Of a stretch of 64,000 nucleotides of DNA, positions 17,307-26,250 are shown one piece after another. The first letter of the stretch is position 1. Every line of letters starts with the position of its first letter. The notes under the pieces are model-generated. The model saw only the letters and a list, made by a program, of their open reading frames with translations, was not told where the DNA came from and made no database searches. Location: contig JAOZHU010000025.1 in assembly GCA_026014705.1 (NCBI GenBank), forward strand, positions 124,001 to 188,000, read 5' to 3'. The translations under genes and the position numbers were made by a program. The stretch is from Candidatus Bathyarchaeota archaeon (GTDB taxonomy: Archaea > Thermoproteota > Bathyarchaeia > Bathyarchaeales > Bathycorpusculaceae).

Positions 17307-20006
17307 TTAGTTGTGGTTGCGCATTTTTTCGGAGAGTTTTTCACCGCATGGTTCGCATAAGAAACCCCATGAGCCATCAAAGAGGGTGACTTGCCAGCAG
17401 GCTCGTTCTTTGGCTTCGCAACAGGAGCATTTTTCTAAGCCGAAATCCGTGGTTAAATGTAAGACTTCTTTGGCGTTTAGTGCTAAATCTTCAAGGGTTA
17501 GACTTGCGGACGAGCGGATAAGTGGGACAACTTTAGCAGGGTTTTCATCTGTTTTTCCTGTTTTTTCACTCGCTAAATCAGGCTTTTTTTCTGGAAAGAA
17601 GCCGTTTTCTTGGATTTCGCTTTTGGCTGTTGTTGCCTCTGACCCTGATAAACTCGTCTCTGTTGTCCGCTTGTCCGCAACGGTGCAACCGTACTTTTTG
17701 GCTATGCGAATGAGCTTTTGCGTGTCGAAATCGTAGACTCGGTCGTTGCAGTGCCCTTTGATTTTGCCTTTTTTGCCGCCTAGTACTTCTCGGAGGCGGT
17801 AGCCGATTTTCTGTTTGGTGACTTCGCCGAATTCGGGTGTGTCCATTTTGTTTGGTTTCTTGTCGTCTAGTTTGCCGTCTAAATCCTTAGCTAAGCTATC
17901 CCAGATGTCGACAAAAGCCAATGGCTCAGCCGGGCTGTAGAGTTCGCAAACAACTTTGGCGATATGGCCTTCGAGGGTGTTGATTTTCTCGTTTAGGCGT
18001 TCTTTCTGCAGCTGTTCTAGCTGGGCTCTTAGGTCCTTTTCCACTGTTAAGCCTGAGACTACTTGGATGATGGGTTTCCACAGCTCTTTCAGGCGACCTT
18101 TAACGGGTAATTCAACTTCGGGCAGTTCCCAATCGTGGCTTGCTAGGCGCCATTTTAGCAGCATGTTCCGTAGCTCTCGGAGGCGCGTTTCATCTGCCTT
18201 GTCGAAGTCTGCCCAATCCTTGCGCGGGTAGCCTTCAGTCATAGGAATGAAGATGAAACGCTCAAGCAATCCTTTGACGTGAGGCATCTCTTCTGCTGCG
18301 CAGGCTTTGAAGCAGAATACGCGAAAATACTTGATGAAGCGCTTGTTTTGCGTTATCATGGTTCTTGGGACAGTGGCGCCTTGCTTGTAGCCTGCCTTGT
18401 AGATTTTTGCTTTATCCAAGTCCTTGTAGAGGCCTTGAGCTTCATCTTCCAATATTGTTCCCGGCGCTTCAGCGTCATCCAAATAGCCATAAGTGTCGGC
18501 TGAGGGTATGGTGACGCCCAACATTGGCCTGTAGCAAAGCCAGTTCAGCAAGCTTAACGCGACAGTTTTGCCGCTTTCGTTATCGCCCACGAAGTAAACG
18601 TAGGGTACAGTGCGAGTCTTCTCTTGCTGATAAGTTAGCAAGACGCAGGCTGCAAGGTAATCCTTCCAGATGGGCTCTAAGTCTAGAAAGAGGTCGAATT
18701 CTTGCCTGACTTTCCAGAATAGTTCCTCGCGGTTGGGGACGGCGCCTTCGTAGTAGCTGTAGGGTTCGTAGGGCATTTCACTTGGGTATTCTTTCGGCAG
18801 AAACCTTTCGTTTTCAACTGTGACCTCTTCACATATCTTAAATGAATTGTGGTCTGTGAGTAGGAAGGCGGGTTTTCCCCTGTGGTAGATGGCTTCGTAG
18901 TGTCCTTGCTCGGCGCTTCCGCATGCCTTGTGTAGTTTGGGCTTTTCTTTTTCTTTGCTTTTAGGCTCAAGCTTCTCGGCTGGTGCGATGGTTGCTGTAT
19001 GAACGTTTTTTGCTGCGTGCGCTCTTGCCTTCTCTATGCTCAGGTTTCGGTAACTGTCTGGGCTGTCTCGCCATTTCCCTATGAGGCATTTTTCCATTGC
19101 CGCGTTTACTTCTTCGTCGCTGAAGCCCTTTAAAATGAGCTTTGTGACAACTGCTTGTTCCGCTTCTGACCTGCTCTTGTACTTGTATTTTTTCCAGTTG
19201 CCACTGAACAAGTCTGCAAGCTTCGCATCCTCCATCAGCAGTTTGCCGAGGGATTGGTGTTCTTGACTGGTCACAGGGAGCGGGGTTTGGTTTTTCGTTT
19301 CGGTATTCAGGATATTTTCCAGGAGAGTCTTATTCGCTGTTCTTGCTGTGTCAACATTGCATGCGGCTTGCTCATAACCCTCTTTTGAGAGTGCATTGTC
19401 CCAGTGAGTCTGCAGTGGCTGAGCTGCAATCTTCAAGTTTAAAGTGCCTATCAGGGTGGTTACTCGGCGGATATCGTAGGTGGTGTCGATTTGAGCGTTC
19501 ACTTTCTCAGAAACCATCTTGGCAAAGGCCTTGACTTTTCTGTTGATTTCGCGCTTGAAGCCTTCGCCATATAATTCGAAGCGTGGCAGGGGAAAGAATA
19601 TGTGGTAGCCGTTTCCGCTGCAAGCCAAGAAACCCGTTGCTGCATAGTCGTTTTCGATTAGGGCTTTGAGTTTTTGTGCTCTTTCAAGGCTCTCTTTGAG
19701 TTGTTCTTCGGTTGCTGGAGCTGATTTGTCTTGGCGTTTTGAGTCGATGTCTAGCCAAAAAACGTTTAATGCTTTGACTCCTTCGATGCTGTCGTTTCCT
19801 TCTTCTTTGTCGTTTAGGCTCACCCAGCAAGTGTAGCCTTCAAGGTTTTTCTGGCATGCCCACGGAATGATTTCGCTGTCTTTTAGCCAGCAGTTAACGA
19901 CTTTTTCGGTTTGGTGGTTTTTTGCTACCGAATGATACAGCTCACGCTTTCCCAAAACTGCAAGGTGCAACTGCGCGTGATCCAGCAGGGCGTTTAGCTG
20001 CGCCAC
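17307..20006 (-). CDS. Primase-polymerase/helicase replication protein
   Basis: An 899-residue viral replication protein. The N-terminal domain is an archaeo-eukaryotic primase: FWLDID (Asp 86 and 88), CSGNGYH (about 129-135) and a third motif around YDIRRVTTLIG (177-187). The middle is an SF3/AAA+-like ATPase: Walker A GDNESGKT (474-481), Walker B TILEDEA (517-523). The C-terminus has CSCCEAKERAC and CEPCGE, a possible zinc finger. Such fusions initiate and unwind viral replication. The start overlaps the end of the upstream gene by 13 nt, so they are cotranscribed. Confidence 0.85.
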   Translation of the reverse strand: MAQLNALLDHAQLHLAVLGKRELYHSVAKNHQTEKVVNCWLKDSEIIPWACQKNLEGYTCWVSLNDKEEGNDSIEGVKALNVFWLDIDSKRQDKSAPATEEQLKESLERAQKLKALIENDYAATGFLACSGNGYHIFFPLPRFELYGEGFKREINRKVKAFAKMVSEKVNAQIDTTYDIRRVTTLIGTLNLKIAAQPLQTHWDNALSKEGYEQAACNVDTARTANKTLLENILNTETKNQTPLPVTSQEHQSLGKLLMEDAKLADLFSGNWKKYKYKSRSEAEQAVVTKLILKGFSDEEVNAAMEKCLIGKWRDSPDSYRNLSIEKARAHAAKNVHTATIAPAEKLEPKSKEKEKPKLHKACGSAEQGHYEAIYHRGKPAFLLTDHNSFKICEEVTVENERFLPKEYPSEMPYEPYSYYEGAVPNREELFWKVRQEFDLFLDLEPIWKDYLAACVLLTYQQEKTRTVPYVYFVGDNESGKTVALSLLNWLCYRPMLGVTIPSADTYGYLDDAEAPGTILEDEAQGLYKDLDKAKIYKAGYKQGATVPRTMITQNKRFIKYFRVFCFKACAAEEMPHVKGLLERFIFIPMTEGYPRKDWADFDKADETRLRELRNMLLKWRLASHDWELPEVELPVKGRLKELWKPIIQVVSGLTVEKDLRAQLEQLQKERLNEKINTLEGHIAKVVCELYSPAEPLAFVDIWDSLAKDLDGKLDDKKPNKMDTPEFGEVTKQKIGYRLREVLGGKKGKIKGHCNDRVYDFDTQKLIRIAKKYGCTVADKRTTETSLSGSEATTAKSEIQENGFFPEKKPDLASEKTGKTDENPAKVVPLIRSSASLTLEDLALNAKEVLHLTTDFGLEKCSCCEAKERACWQVTLFDGSWGFLCEPCGEKLSEKMRNHN

Positions 20007-20323
20007 AATGTTTCAGCCTCTCTTTCTGGCGGCAACCCTTCGTGCAAAACAAGCGTGTAGCCTTTATGGAATTGCAGAATAAGGTTGCCATGATGCCCGT
20101 TTTCGCAATGGTATTCCAAAGTTATGCGTACGCCGCGCTCTTGCCGTGCTTCTCGGGTTTCAGCGGTTTCAGCTTCGATGACCTGCACCAGTTTAGGTTC
20201 AACCACAACTACTTTGCAGTCGGTGGCAACTTTTACCTTCATGGGGTGGACGCATTCGGACCTGCAAACTGGGCAAAGCAGAACTTCGCTATCGATGATG
20301 GCGTCTGTTGAAGTCTTCAGCAT
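19994..20323 (-). CDS. Small putative zinc-binding protein
   Basis: 109 residues with CPVCRSEC near the N-terminus and HCENGHHG in the second half, likely one zinc site. It overlaps the primase gene by 13 nt, consistent with a replication or early regulatory role. No family is recognised. Confidence 0.6.
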   Translation of the reverse strand: MLKTSTDAIIDSEVLLCPVCRSECVHPMKVKVATDCKVVVVEPKLVQVIEAETAETREARQERGVRITLEYHCENGHHGNLILQFHKGYTLVLHEGLPPEREAETLWRS

Positions 20324-20343
20324 AGTTTACCTGCCGTGTTGCG

Positions 20344-20709
20344 CTATGGTTTGGGTTTGAGTTTTTGGCGGTAGATTCTGTCTTCTCCATATAGCCAGTA
20401 GCTGTATTGGTAGCCTTCGCCGTGGTAGCGGTCCTTGATGGTTGCGTTGCTATTGTGCAGAATGTTGTAGGCGGGGCGCCACTTGTCTTCCAAGTTGGCT
20501 GACTTGTAGGCGATTTCGTACTCGCCCAGTTTAGCGCCTTGCTGAGCTTCAAAGCGTAATGTGGCGAAAGTGATTTCCTGGACGGCTGCTGTTTGCTTGT
20601 CTTCTTTGCCTGTGGCGGGCGCGAAGGTTTCAAGGTACTCGTTTGCTGCTTCAGCCATCATTTGGCTTGCGTCTCGAAGCTTTACGAGGAATTCAATTTG
20701 CTTCTCCAT
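20344..20709 (-). CDS. Hypothetical early viral protein
   Basis: A 121-residue soluble protein: helical first half, then an aromatic-rich C-terminus (YQYSYWLYGEDRIYRQ). ATG start. It lies in the same minus-strand early operon, 20 bp from the next gene. Function unknown. Confidence 0.55.
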   Translation of the reverse strand: MEKQIEFLVKLRDASQMMAEAANEYLETFAPATGKEDKQTAAVQEITFATLRFEAQQGAKLGEYEIAYKSANLEDKWRPAYNILHNSNATIKDRYHGEGYQYSYWLYGEDRIYRQKLKPKP

Positions 20710-20713
20710 TAGC

Positions 20714-20863
20714 TTACGTCTCCAACTCGTTTGCTTCTGGCTTCTTTGGTTTGTGTTCGTAGTCTTCCAAGTGGTCGTCTATTGCTTCGCAGGCTACTTC
20801 TTGGGCTATGGAGCGTATGAGGCGAGTTAGCTCTTTTCTGCTGTAATCTTCGGATTCTGCCAT
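20714..20863 (-). CDS. Small acidic early protein (49 aa)
   Basis: Reads MAESEDYSRKELTRLIRS at the start and ends in a charged tail (EHKPKKPEANELET). It is one amphipathic helix plus tail. It sits neatly between two co-oriented early genes (stop 20716, next ATG 20709), supporting it as a real gene despite its size. Confidence 0.5.
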   Translation of the reverse strand: MAESEDYSRKELTRLIRSIAQEVACEAIDDHLEDYEHKPKKPEANELET

Positions 20864-20875
20864 ACGTGTCAGCCC

Positions 20876-21181
20876 TTAGGGGTCGAAGAATTTGTCGTCT
20901 GGAATGTTTCCGCTGATTTGAGTGTATTGTTCTTTCCAGCAGAAATCTCGGATCGCCATGAGTTTTTCATCGTTTATGTTTTCGAACTGTTTTTTGAAGC
21001 CGCAGTTGCCAATCCACACGCGGACTTCAACTTTTCCATCATTTTCCAGAAGCTGATAGAGGCCCATTAGCTTGTTTGCTGAGGCTTGACGGGCATATTT
21101 TTCGAGGCTTTCCCAATCATCCACAAGATTAACCAATTTGTGTTCACCTATCAGGTCTCGCAGGCTCAGAATAAAAACCAT
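20876..21181 (-). CDS. Hypothetical early viral protein
   Basis: 101 residues, starting with a hydrophobic helix (MVFILSLRDLIG) followed by mixed charged sequence including YARQASANKLMGLYQLL. It is the first gene upstream in the early run 21181 to 16035. No family is recognised. Confidence 0.5.
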   Translation of the reverse strand: MVFILSLRDLIGEHKLVNLVDDWESLEKYARQASANKLMGLYQLLENDGKVEVRVWIGNCGFKKQFENINDEKLMAIRDFCWKEQYTQISGNIPDDKFFDP

Positions 21182-21444
21182 CTATCGCTGAAAAGCCGAG
21201 TCGGCTTTGTGAGCCACGCAAAGCCAATAGTCAAAACACGGACATATTGCAGTATTGTGCTAACTCAAATGAAAGAAAGTATAAACAAAATCAACGATGA
21301 AATGAGCTTTCAAATGTTCGAAGACGTGACCAGATTTGTAGCAGAAAAACACATTTGTTGATATGCTGCACGACTATCTAAACCACAAACTAAAGGAATA
21401 AGGGGTGCGAAATCAAATAACGATTCCGCTTATTCATTAACACT

Positions 21445-22251
21445 TTAAGGCATACTGCCTGCATTCCTCTGAGCAGGATTAGCAGTAGACGGCACAGTAT
21501 AAGGTGAAATTGCTCCACTACCAGTTATGAAAAAAGAGCTATGAAGTGAAGCTGAACTTGCTGAAAGTTGAGTTATTACTGCCGGATCGATCGCCGCTTC
21601 CTGCCCGTAAACATCTTTTGAAATATCATCGACTTTTTTAAGCAGATCTTCAAGAAATTTCTGGCTCTTGGGTTCGAACTGTTTTGCAAGATAATTTTCT
21701 TTTTCGCTTTGAATATACCTTAGAATTCGTGGGGCGTTCAGGTTTTTATAAATACGCAAAATGATTTCTAATCCAAAGTAGCCTATTGCAGCGCCTATTA
21801 CCATGAAGGCTACCTCTTTTGCGCCAATTGAGTTAGCTGCAAACTGCAGGAACGTACCTCCACCTATTGACAAGCCAACAACTCTTACTGCGACGCTGTC
21901 CAATTTTGCTGAAAGACTGGCGAGGTCGTCAAGGTCGTTAATCCTCCTTTTTTTCAAATCTTCTAAAAACGCAAATTGGTTAGTGACTTGATTCCGTAGA
22001 TAGGCTAAACTGTAAACAGTTCCTGAGATTGCTGCATAGACATTGTCCAAATAGCAGGTTGCTTTAATATCATTTTTGTATCTTTCGGTTATCTCTTTCC
22101 ATTTGTTCTTCATGTCATCTCCATATTGTTTCTCTCGCTCGTCATGAGAAAAAAACAGAGACAAACCCCATGCAAAATCAACTATGCTCTTGGTTTTCAT
22201 TGGAGGTGAGGTAGTGTTAGCAGCAACAGGAGAATTAGCCATATGGTTCAC
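21445..22251 (-). CDS. Membrane protein with two helices and coiled flanks
   Basis: A 268-residue protein with two hydrophobic segments (about 123-142 and 147-166), preceded by a helical region (LEDLKKRRINDLDDLASLSA) and followed by charged helices. The C-terminus is Ala/Ser/Pro-rich. The topology suggests an inner-membrane anchored protein with cytoplasmic ends. ATG 22251 or 22242. Function unknown; superinfection exclusion or envelope association are only possibilities. Confidence 0.6.
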   Translation of the reverse strand: MNHMANSPVAANTTSPPMKTKSIVDFAWGLSLFFSHDEREKQYGDDMKNKWKEITERYKNDIKATCYLDNVYAAISGTVYSLAYLRNQVTNQFAFLEDLKKRRINDLDDLASLSAKLDSVAVRVVGLSIGGGTFLQFAANSIGAKEVAFMVIGAAIGYFGLEIILRIYKNLNAPRILRYIQSEKENYLAKQFEPKSQKFLEDLLKKVDDISKDVYGQEAAIDPAVITQLSASSASLHSSFFITGSGAISPYTVPSTANPAQRNAGSMP

Positions 22252-22384
22252 CCAGTTCCCTCATCTGCTATACTTCTCCTTATTAGATTTGCTATTGGAG
22301 AACAAATTCAAACCAAAATCTACACGAAATCCTTTGAAAATCTTCCTTTGAATCTAACGAGACTTACACATCGATGAGAGTGGC

Positions 22385-22765
22385 TCAATTCTGCATAAAT
22401 AGGTCTATGAAAGTTAGCAGCTGCTTTTCAGTGGCTGTTCTTAGGAACTCTTCTATGCTTTTTTTATCCAGTCTTAATGCTGCTTTTCCTTTCGGTGTTA
22501 GCTCGTAGAGTATTGATTCTCCTTGCACTTTTGCCCGTCTTGCTCCGTTCTTAGCGATCCAGCCTTCCTTGTCTAAGGCATCGATGCGTCTGTAAACGGT
22601 TTTGGAGTCTTCGTGCTTAAAGCCTTTGATGCGCCTGATTTCTAAGAAAACATCGTATTTGGCGAGCTTTTTGGTTTCGAGGATTTGGAGAATGAGGCGG
22701 TTTAGTCGAGCTTCTTTGCCACTGAACACTTTTAGCTTTGTGCCTTTGCTCTTCTTCCCCGCCAT
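22385..22765 (-). CDS. Winged-helix regulator (PadR/MarR-like)
   Basis: A 126-residue DNA-binding protein: basic N-terminus, wHTH from about residue 20 to 95 (LNRLILQILETKKLAKYDVF, KTVYRRIDALDKEGWI, YELTPKGKAALRL), then a short helix. PadR-like organisation suggests a lysogeny or early-gene repressor. A TATA box and a palindrome lie directly upstream, consistent with autoregulation. Confidence 0.75.
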   Translation of the reverse strand: MAGKKSKGTKLKVFSGKEARLNRLILQILETKKLAKYDVFLEIRRIKGFKHEDSKTVYRRIDALDKEGWIAKNGARRAKVQGESILYELTPKGKAALRLDKKSIEEFLRTATEKQLLTFIDLFMQN

Positions 22766-23077
22766 AATTTGAAGCTCCGCCCAGAAAGTTTGGGGAAAAC
22801 AGAGGCGCTGGAACCTGCTTATTACATTTTTTGAGGCTTCAGAGGGCGGTTTGGTTCGAGGTAAAATTTTTACACGGGAGTAATGCCTTGGGCAAAATTT
22901 TTCTGGAGACCCTATTTATACAAAAACTCAGGTTTCATGGAGCAGTTTAAGGCTTAGGGCGGGCTTTTGTGGTGTTTTTGCGGGGGTGGTTTCTACTGGA
23001 GGAAATTTTTGTCGGGTGCATTTCTACGGGATAAAAATGTTTTTGGTGTTGTGGGTGTGTTTTGCGGGGGGCGGGTT
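22766..23077 (-). promoter_or_regulatory. Promoter and operator region of the wHTH gene
   Basis: A 312-bp gap without a convincing gene. On the minus strand TATAAATA (22913-22920) is a clear TATA box. About 40 nt downstream sits GTAAAATTTTTAC (22861-22873), an inverted repeat with a one-base centre, and a related AAAATTTTT copy at 22894-22902 lies between TATA and palindrome. Further copies (GAAATTTTTG, AAAAATGTTTTT) occur near 23003-23043. The repeated core suggests cooperative repressor binding. Confidence 0.5.
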
Positions 23078-23287
23078 TTAGCTCGGATGGGTTTGTGTGT
23101 TTGTGTTTTCGGTTAGTGTTATGTGTATGGTGTTTCCTTCTTTTTTGGCGGTTATTTTTAGTTGGCGGTTTCGCAGGGTGCTTAGGAGTTGGTGGAGTTC
23201 TTTGGGGAAGTTTAGGGTGTATTCTTCTGAAGCGTAGGTTTCGCCTTTGTATTTTCTGTGGGTTACGCGGTATCTGAGTTTGACCAC
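23078..23287 (-). CDS. Small basic viral protein
   Basis: 69 residues, beta-rich and basic (VKLRYRVTHRKYKGETY, LKITAKKEGNTIHITL), with a spacing that resembles AbrB-like or small OB/beta proteins; no family is confirmed. Its start overlaps the end of the upstream gene by 25 nt. Confidence 0.5.
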   Translation of the reverse strand: MVKLRYRVTHRKYKGETYASEEYTLNFPKELHQLLSTLRNRQLKITAKKEGNTIHITLTENTNTQTHPS

Positions 23288-23661
23288 GCAGCGTCTTCCC
23301 CAGCTTCAAACTCGCCACCGATTGTTTCGTGTGTTAGTTTGTCTGTGTCTTCTTCGTCGGTTTCTGATGCCTTTTTGCAGTATTCGTTTTTGGCGCTGTC
23401 TGTAAGTTCAGCTTGGGGTTCTGGGTGTTTTTGCGGGTCGTAGGTCACGCGTATTAGCCCGTTCATCTCTTTCTGCAGCAGGCGTTCAGCGAGTTCAAGG
23501 GCGAGAAACTGCTCCTTAGTCAAGCTGGAGAGGCTGAATTGCGCTTCAATGCCTTGATCTGCTAAGTATTCTTGCATCCACTCGGGCACTCTGCCGGTTA
23601 CCCTGCAGACGTCATCCACTGGTTTTCTGCTCACGGGTTTAGCGGGTTTTTTCTTGGTCAT
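23263..23661 (-). CDS. Hypothetical early viral protein
   Basis: 132 residues: a Lys/Pro-rich start (KKKPAKPVSRKPV), a helical middle (LSSLTKEQFLALELAERLLQ) and an acidic tail. It overlaps the downstream 69-residue gene and immediately follows the 93-residue gene. Function unknown. Confidence 0.55.
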   Translation of the reverse strand: MTKKKPAKPVSRKPVDDVCRVTGRVPEWMQEYLADQGIEAQFSLSSLTKEQFLALELAERLLQKEMNGLIRVTYDPQKHPEPQAELTDSAKNEYCKKASETDEEDTDKLTHETIGGEFEAGEDAAWSNSDTA

Positions 23662-23943
23662 TCAGGGCGCACTGCTCCAAGCTGACTCTTGCTGTTTAAG
23701 CGTTTGCAATTCTCTCTCCAACTGGATGATTATCTTTTGCTGCGCAGTTAGGATTGTGATTACCATGGGTTCGAAGGGGAAGGGGCTTCTTGCCGCTTCA
23801 GCTGCGTAAGCGTTGCGCCTGTAGGTTTCCATTAGCTGCTCGAAGGCTTCTCGGTCTTCCCTCCGCAGGGCTCGGTGGAAGCCCATCCAACGGTTAATTT
23901 CCTGTTCAATAGTGTCGTTAGGTTGTTTGTGAGTTGTTTCCAT
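23662..23943 (-). CDS. Hypothetical coiled-coil protein
   Basis: 93 residues, mostly helical. The C-terminal third (ILTAQQKIIIQLERELQTLK) is a likely coiled coil. It starts 5 bp after the upstream gene ends and abuts the downstream start, so it belongs to one tightly packed operon. Confidence 0.55.
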   Translation of the reverse strand: METTHKQPNDTIEQEINRWMGFHRALRREDREAFEQLMETYRRNAYAAEAARSPFPFEPMVITILTAQQKIIIQLERELQTLKQQESAWSSAP

Positions 23944-23948
23944 GTTTG

Positions 23949-24176
23949 CTAAACCTCCATAGGCTTCCTGACGTGTGTAATGTGAGAGTGGACAAATTCT
24001 TGTTCTGATAGGGCTTTGATGAGCAGGTCTTGGATGGCAGCGTTCAAATTGCCATTATAGTATGGTTTAACGATGTTTTCAACGAACTCGGTAAGCAGAG
24101 AGGCTGGAATGTTGCGGAATGTCAAGTCAACGAGCAGGTCTCCTTGTGTGGCTAAAGTGGCTGTTTCCTTTTTCAT
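23949..24176 (-). CDS. Possible ribbon-helix-helix protein
   Basis: 75 residues. LLVDLTFRNIPASLLTEFVE followed by GNLNAAIQDLLIKAL resembles the strand-helix-helix arrangement of RHH repressors, with an N-terminal strand and the Gly-Asn-Leu turn. It is the first gene of the block read leftwards from about 24.2 kb. Regulatory function is inferred. Confidence 0.5.
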   Translation of the reverse strand: MKKETATLATQGDLLVDLTFRNIPASLLTEFVENIVKPYYNGNLNAAIQDLLIKALSEQEFVHSHITHVRKPMEV

Positions 24177-24352
24177 GGATGGTCACTTGGGGATTCACGC
24201 CTATGCTGCAAACTGTTAAAAAGGCATGCGCTGAAGCGACATACCCGCTCCAGAGAGAGGAGAGTTAAAGTGAACATGTTTTCCGCGAGTGGAGTATATC
24301 CTCATTATCGACTTCAACTGAGAGTTCTAAGATTACAGAAATGGAAACTTTG

Positions 24353-26047
24353 TTAGTCGCGATAAACCAAGACGTTGCGGATTATGTTAAAAATCATCTC
24401 GCGTCGTGTGTTGACGAACTCGCTGAAGTTTTCGGGTTTGTGCAGTTCAGGATTTGTTGGAATGAGATTTCTTCTGAAGAAATCTGGCTGTTCTGCTATT
24501 GCTTCAGGGAAGTAGTCTTCTGGCATTCTATTGGTCTTTTGGATGTTGAGGGTTTTTTCCAAGAACATGTAATTGCCTATGTTGTTGACGAGAGAGCTTG
24601 GCTGTTTGTAGGTGTAAGTCATTTTGCTTTTTGGAAAGATGTGATCTATTTCTGGCGTGTTGCCGTTCAGTTTAGGTTGGAAGTTGAGTATTTGATTGTT
24701 GAAGAGGTAAACTATGTTCAATACTAGATAATGGTTTGAATCAATAATCAGTGAATCCACATCAACCTTTCTTCTGAGTTTCCGCATGGTTTCCTCGAGT
24801 TCTCTGTATGGAAAATAGTCTACAGTTGATTCATCATAAATGACCTCTGCCGAGTTGTCAATAGCCCTGTCCGCTTGTCCGCTGAAATTGCCATTCAGAA
24901 GGACTTTATATAGCCAAGTTTGCATGTTGTGTTTTACCTTGGGTGATGCAGTTTTGCAGTCATGAACTCCTGCGAAATAGACTATTGGGATTAACGAGTT
25001 ATAGCTTGGCAAAACTTCATCGGAGGTTATTCTTGCATAATCTAAGAAGTCTTGGAGCCAGAGAAAACTTTTTTCAAGGTTTTCCCAGTCTGATCGTATG
25101 TATTCCAGTGTTTTTTCACCTTCTGGTCCTTTGAATTTTGCGACTTCGTATTTTGCTCCTTTGCCCGACCAGACAAGGGCTGTTTTTAGGATGAAGTCCT
25201 TGTCGAAGATAAATGCGCCTTGGCGATTTAGGGAATTCAGTAAATCTTCGAAGTCTTCTTCTGCCGTCTCCCAGTTCAGTTTAATTAGCGAAAACATTAG
25301 ATCTGATTTGGAAAGAATTGTGCCTCCGGAATTTGATCGAACAAATATTTCCAAAACTTCGTCGTACGTGTACCTTTTGGAAACGCTATCGATGGGGTAA
25401 TAGAATATTAGGTCGTTTTCTGCGAAGAGCTTTTTTATTTTTGCGACGTTGTCTTCAATGATTTCTTCTATTTGTTGTTTTTCTTCTTCTGTTCGATTTA
25501 TTTTTTTGAGGATACTTCTTTTTATTTCTGTTGATGATTCATCGCTTAGTACTATGTCTTTTAGTAGAATCCAGTAATGGGTTTTGTTTTCCGCGTTTTC
25601 TTGATTTGCTTGCTCTTTAGTCATGTATTCGACTAGGTATTTTAGTTCGTTTTTGCCTTCAATTATGGGTGTTCGCCCGCTTAGGATGTCGAAGTAAAGC
25701 TCATTGTCTTCATAGTTACCTTTTAGTGCTATGTATAGGGCTTGGAGTCGTTGTTGTCCGTCGAGGACGAGTAGTTTTTCTTTGTTTTGGTATTCGCTGG
25801 ATTTCAAGTAGGTTTCTTTTATATTGATTCCTTCGTGATAACTGTCTATGAAGCGTCTGATTTGCACGTCTTCCTTGGTTCTCCAAAACAGTAGGGTGTT
25901 AATTGGGTATTCTCTCATTATCGAGTCGAAGAAGCTTTTTACTTGTTCGTATTTCCAGACAAAAGGTCTTTGAATGTGTGGGAGTAATAGTTTCTTGTCA
26001 TCAATCATTTCTACAGCACGTTTAATGCTGATGCTTTCGTACTTCAT
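24353..26047 (-). CDS. DUF262/DUF1524 GmrSD-like nuclease
   Basis: A 564-residue protein. The N-terminal DUF262 domain has LPHIQRPFVW (about 22-31) and LVLDGQQRLQALY (92-104), the ParB-like nucleotide-binding motif of GmrS. The C-terminal DUF1524 domain has PEIDHIFPKSKM (about 464-475) followed by NNIGNYMFLEKTLN, the His-Me-finger of GmrD. The family includes type IV restriction enzymes acting on modified DNA and accessory BREX nucleases. Divergent from the methyltransferase gene, it forms part of the defence-like cargo. Confidence 0.88.
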   Translation of the reverse strand: MKYESISIKRAVEMIDDKKLLLPHIQRPFVWKYEQVKSFFDSIMREYPINTLLFWRTKEDVQIRRFIDSYHEGINIKETYLKSSEYQNKEKLLVLDGQQRLQALYIALKGNYEDNELYFDILSGRTPIIEGKNELKYLVEYMTKEQANQENAENKTHYWILLKDIVLSDESSTEIKRSILKKINRTEEEKQQIEEIIEDNVAKIKKLFAENDLIFYYPIDSVSKRYTYDEVLEIFVRSNSGGTILSKSDLMFSLIKLNWETAEEDFEDLLNSLNRQGAFIFDKDFILKTALVWSGKGAKYEVAKFKGPEGEKTLEYIRSDWENLEKSFLWLQDFLDYARITSDEVLPSYNSLIPIVYFAGVHDCKTASPKVKHNMQTWLYKVLLNGNFSGQADRAIDNSAEVIYDESTVDYFPYRELEETMRKLRRKVDVDSLIIDSNHYLVLNIVYLFNNQILNFQPKLNGNTPEIDHIFPKSKMTYTYKQPSSLVNNIGNYMFLEKTLNIQKTNRMPEDYFPEAIAEQPDFFRRNLIPTNPELHKPENFSEFVNTRREMIFNIIRNVLVYRD

Positions 26048-26250
26048 TGAGTCAACCTCTAAATCTCAAATCCGAGTTAGTGTGTTCAAATCGCATATAA
26101 GATGTGTTATGTCTAAATAGTTATTTGCGTTTTCAATTCTTAATTAGTTGTGGCAATTTATGTATTTACATGGCGTGTGGTTATTTAGGGTCTAATCAAA
26201 AAAACTTATACTTTCAGAGTGCTTCTATGACTAAATTATAGGTTGTAGAG

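Noticed and set aside
21268-21360. Plus-strand 30-codon frame (MKESINKINDEMSFQMFEDV)
   Set aside because: Plausible composition but no SD or TATA and no family; too short to support.
22947-23318. A 123-codon minus-strand frame rich in Pro, His, Lys and Thr
   Set aside because: Low-complexity translation of a G/T-rich stretch; overlaps two better-supported genes and the regulator promoter.
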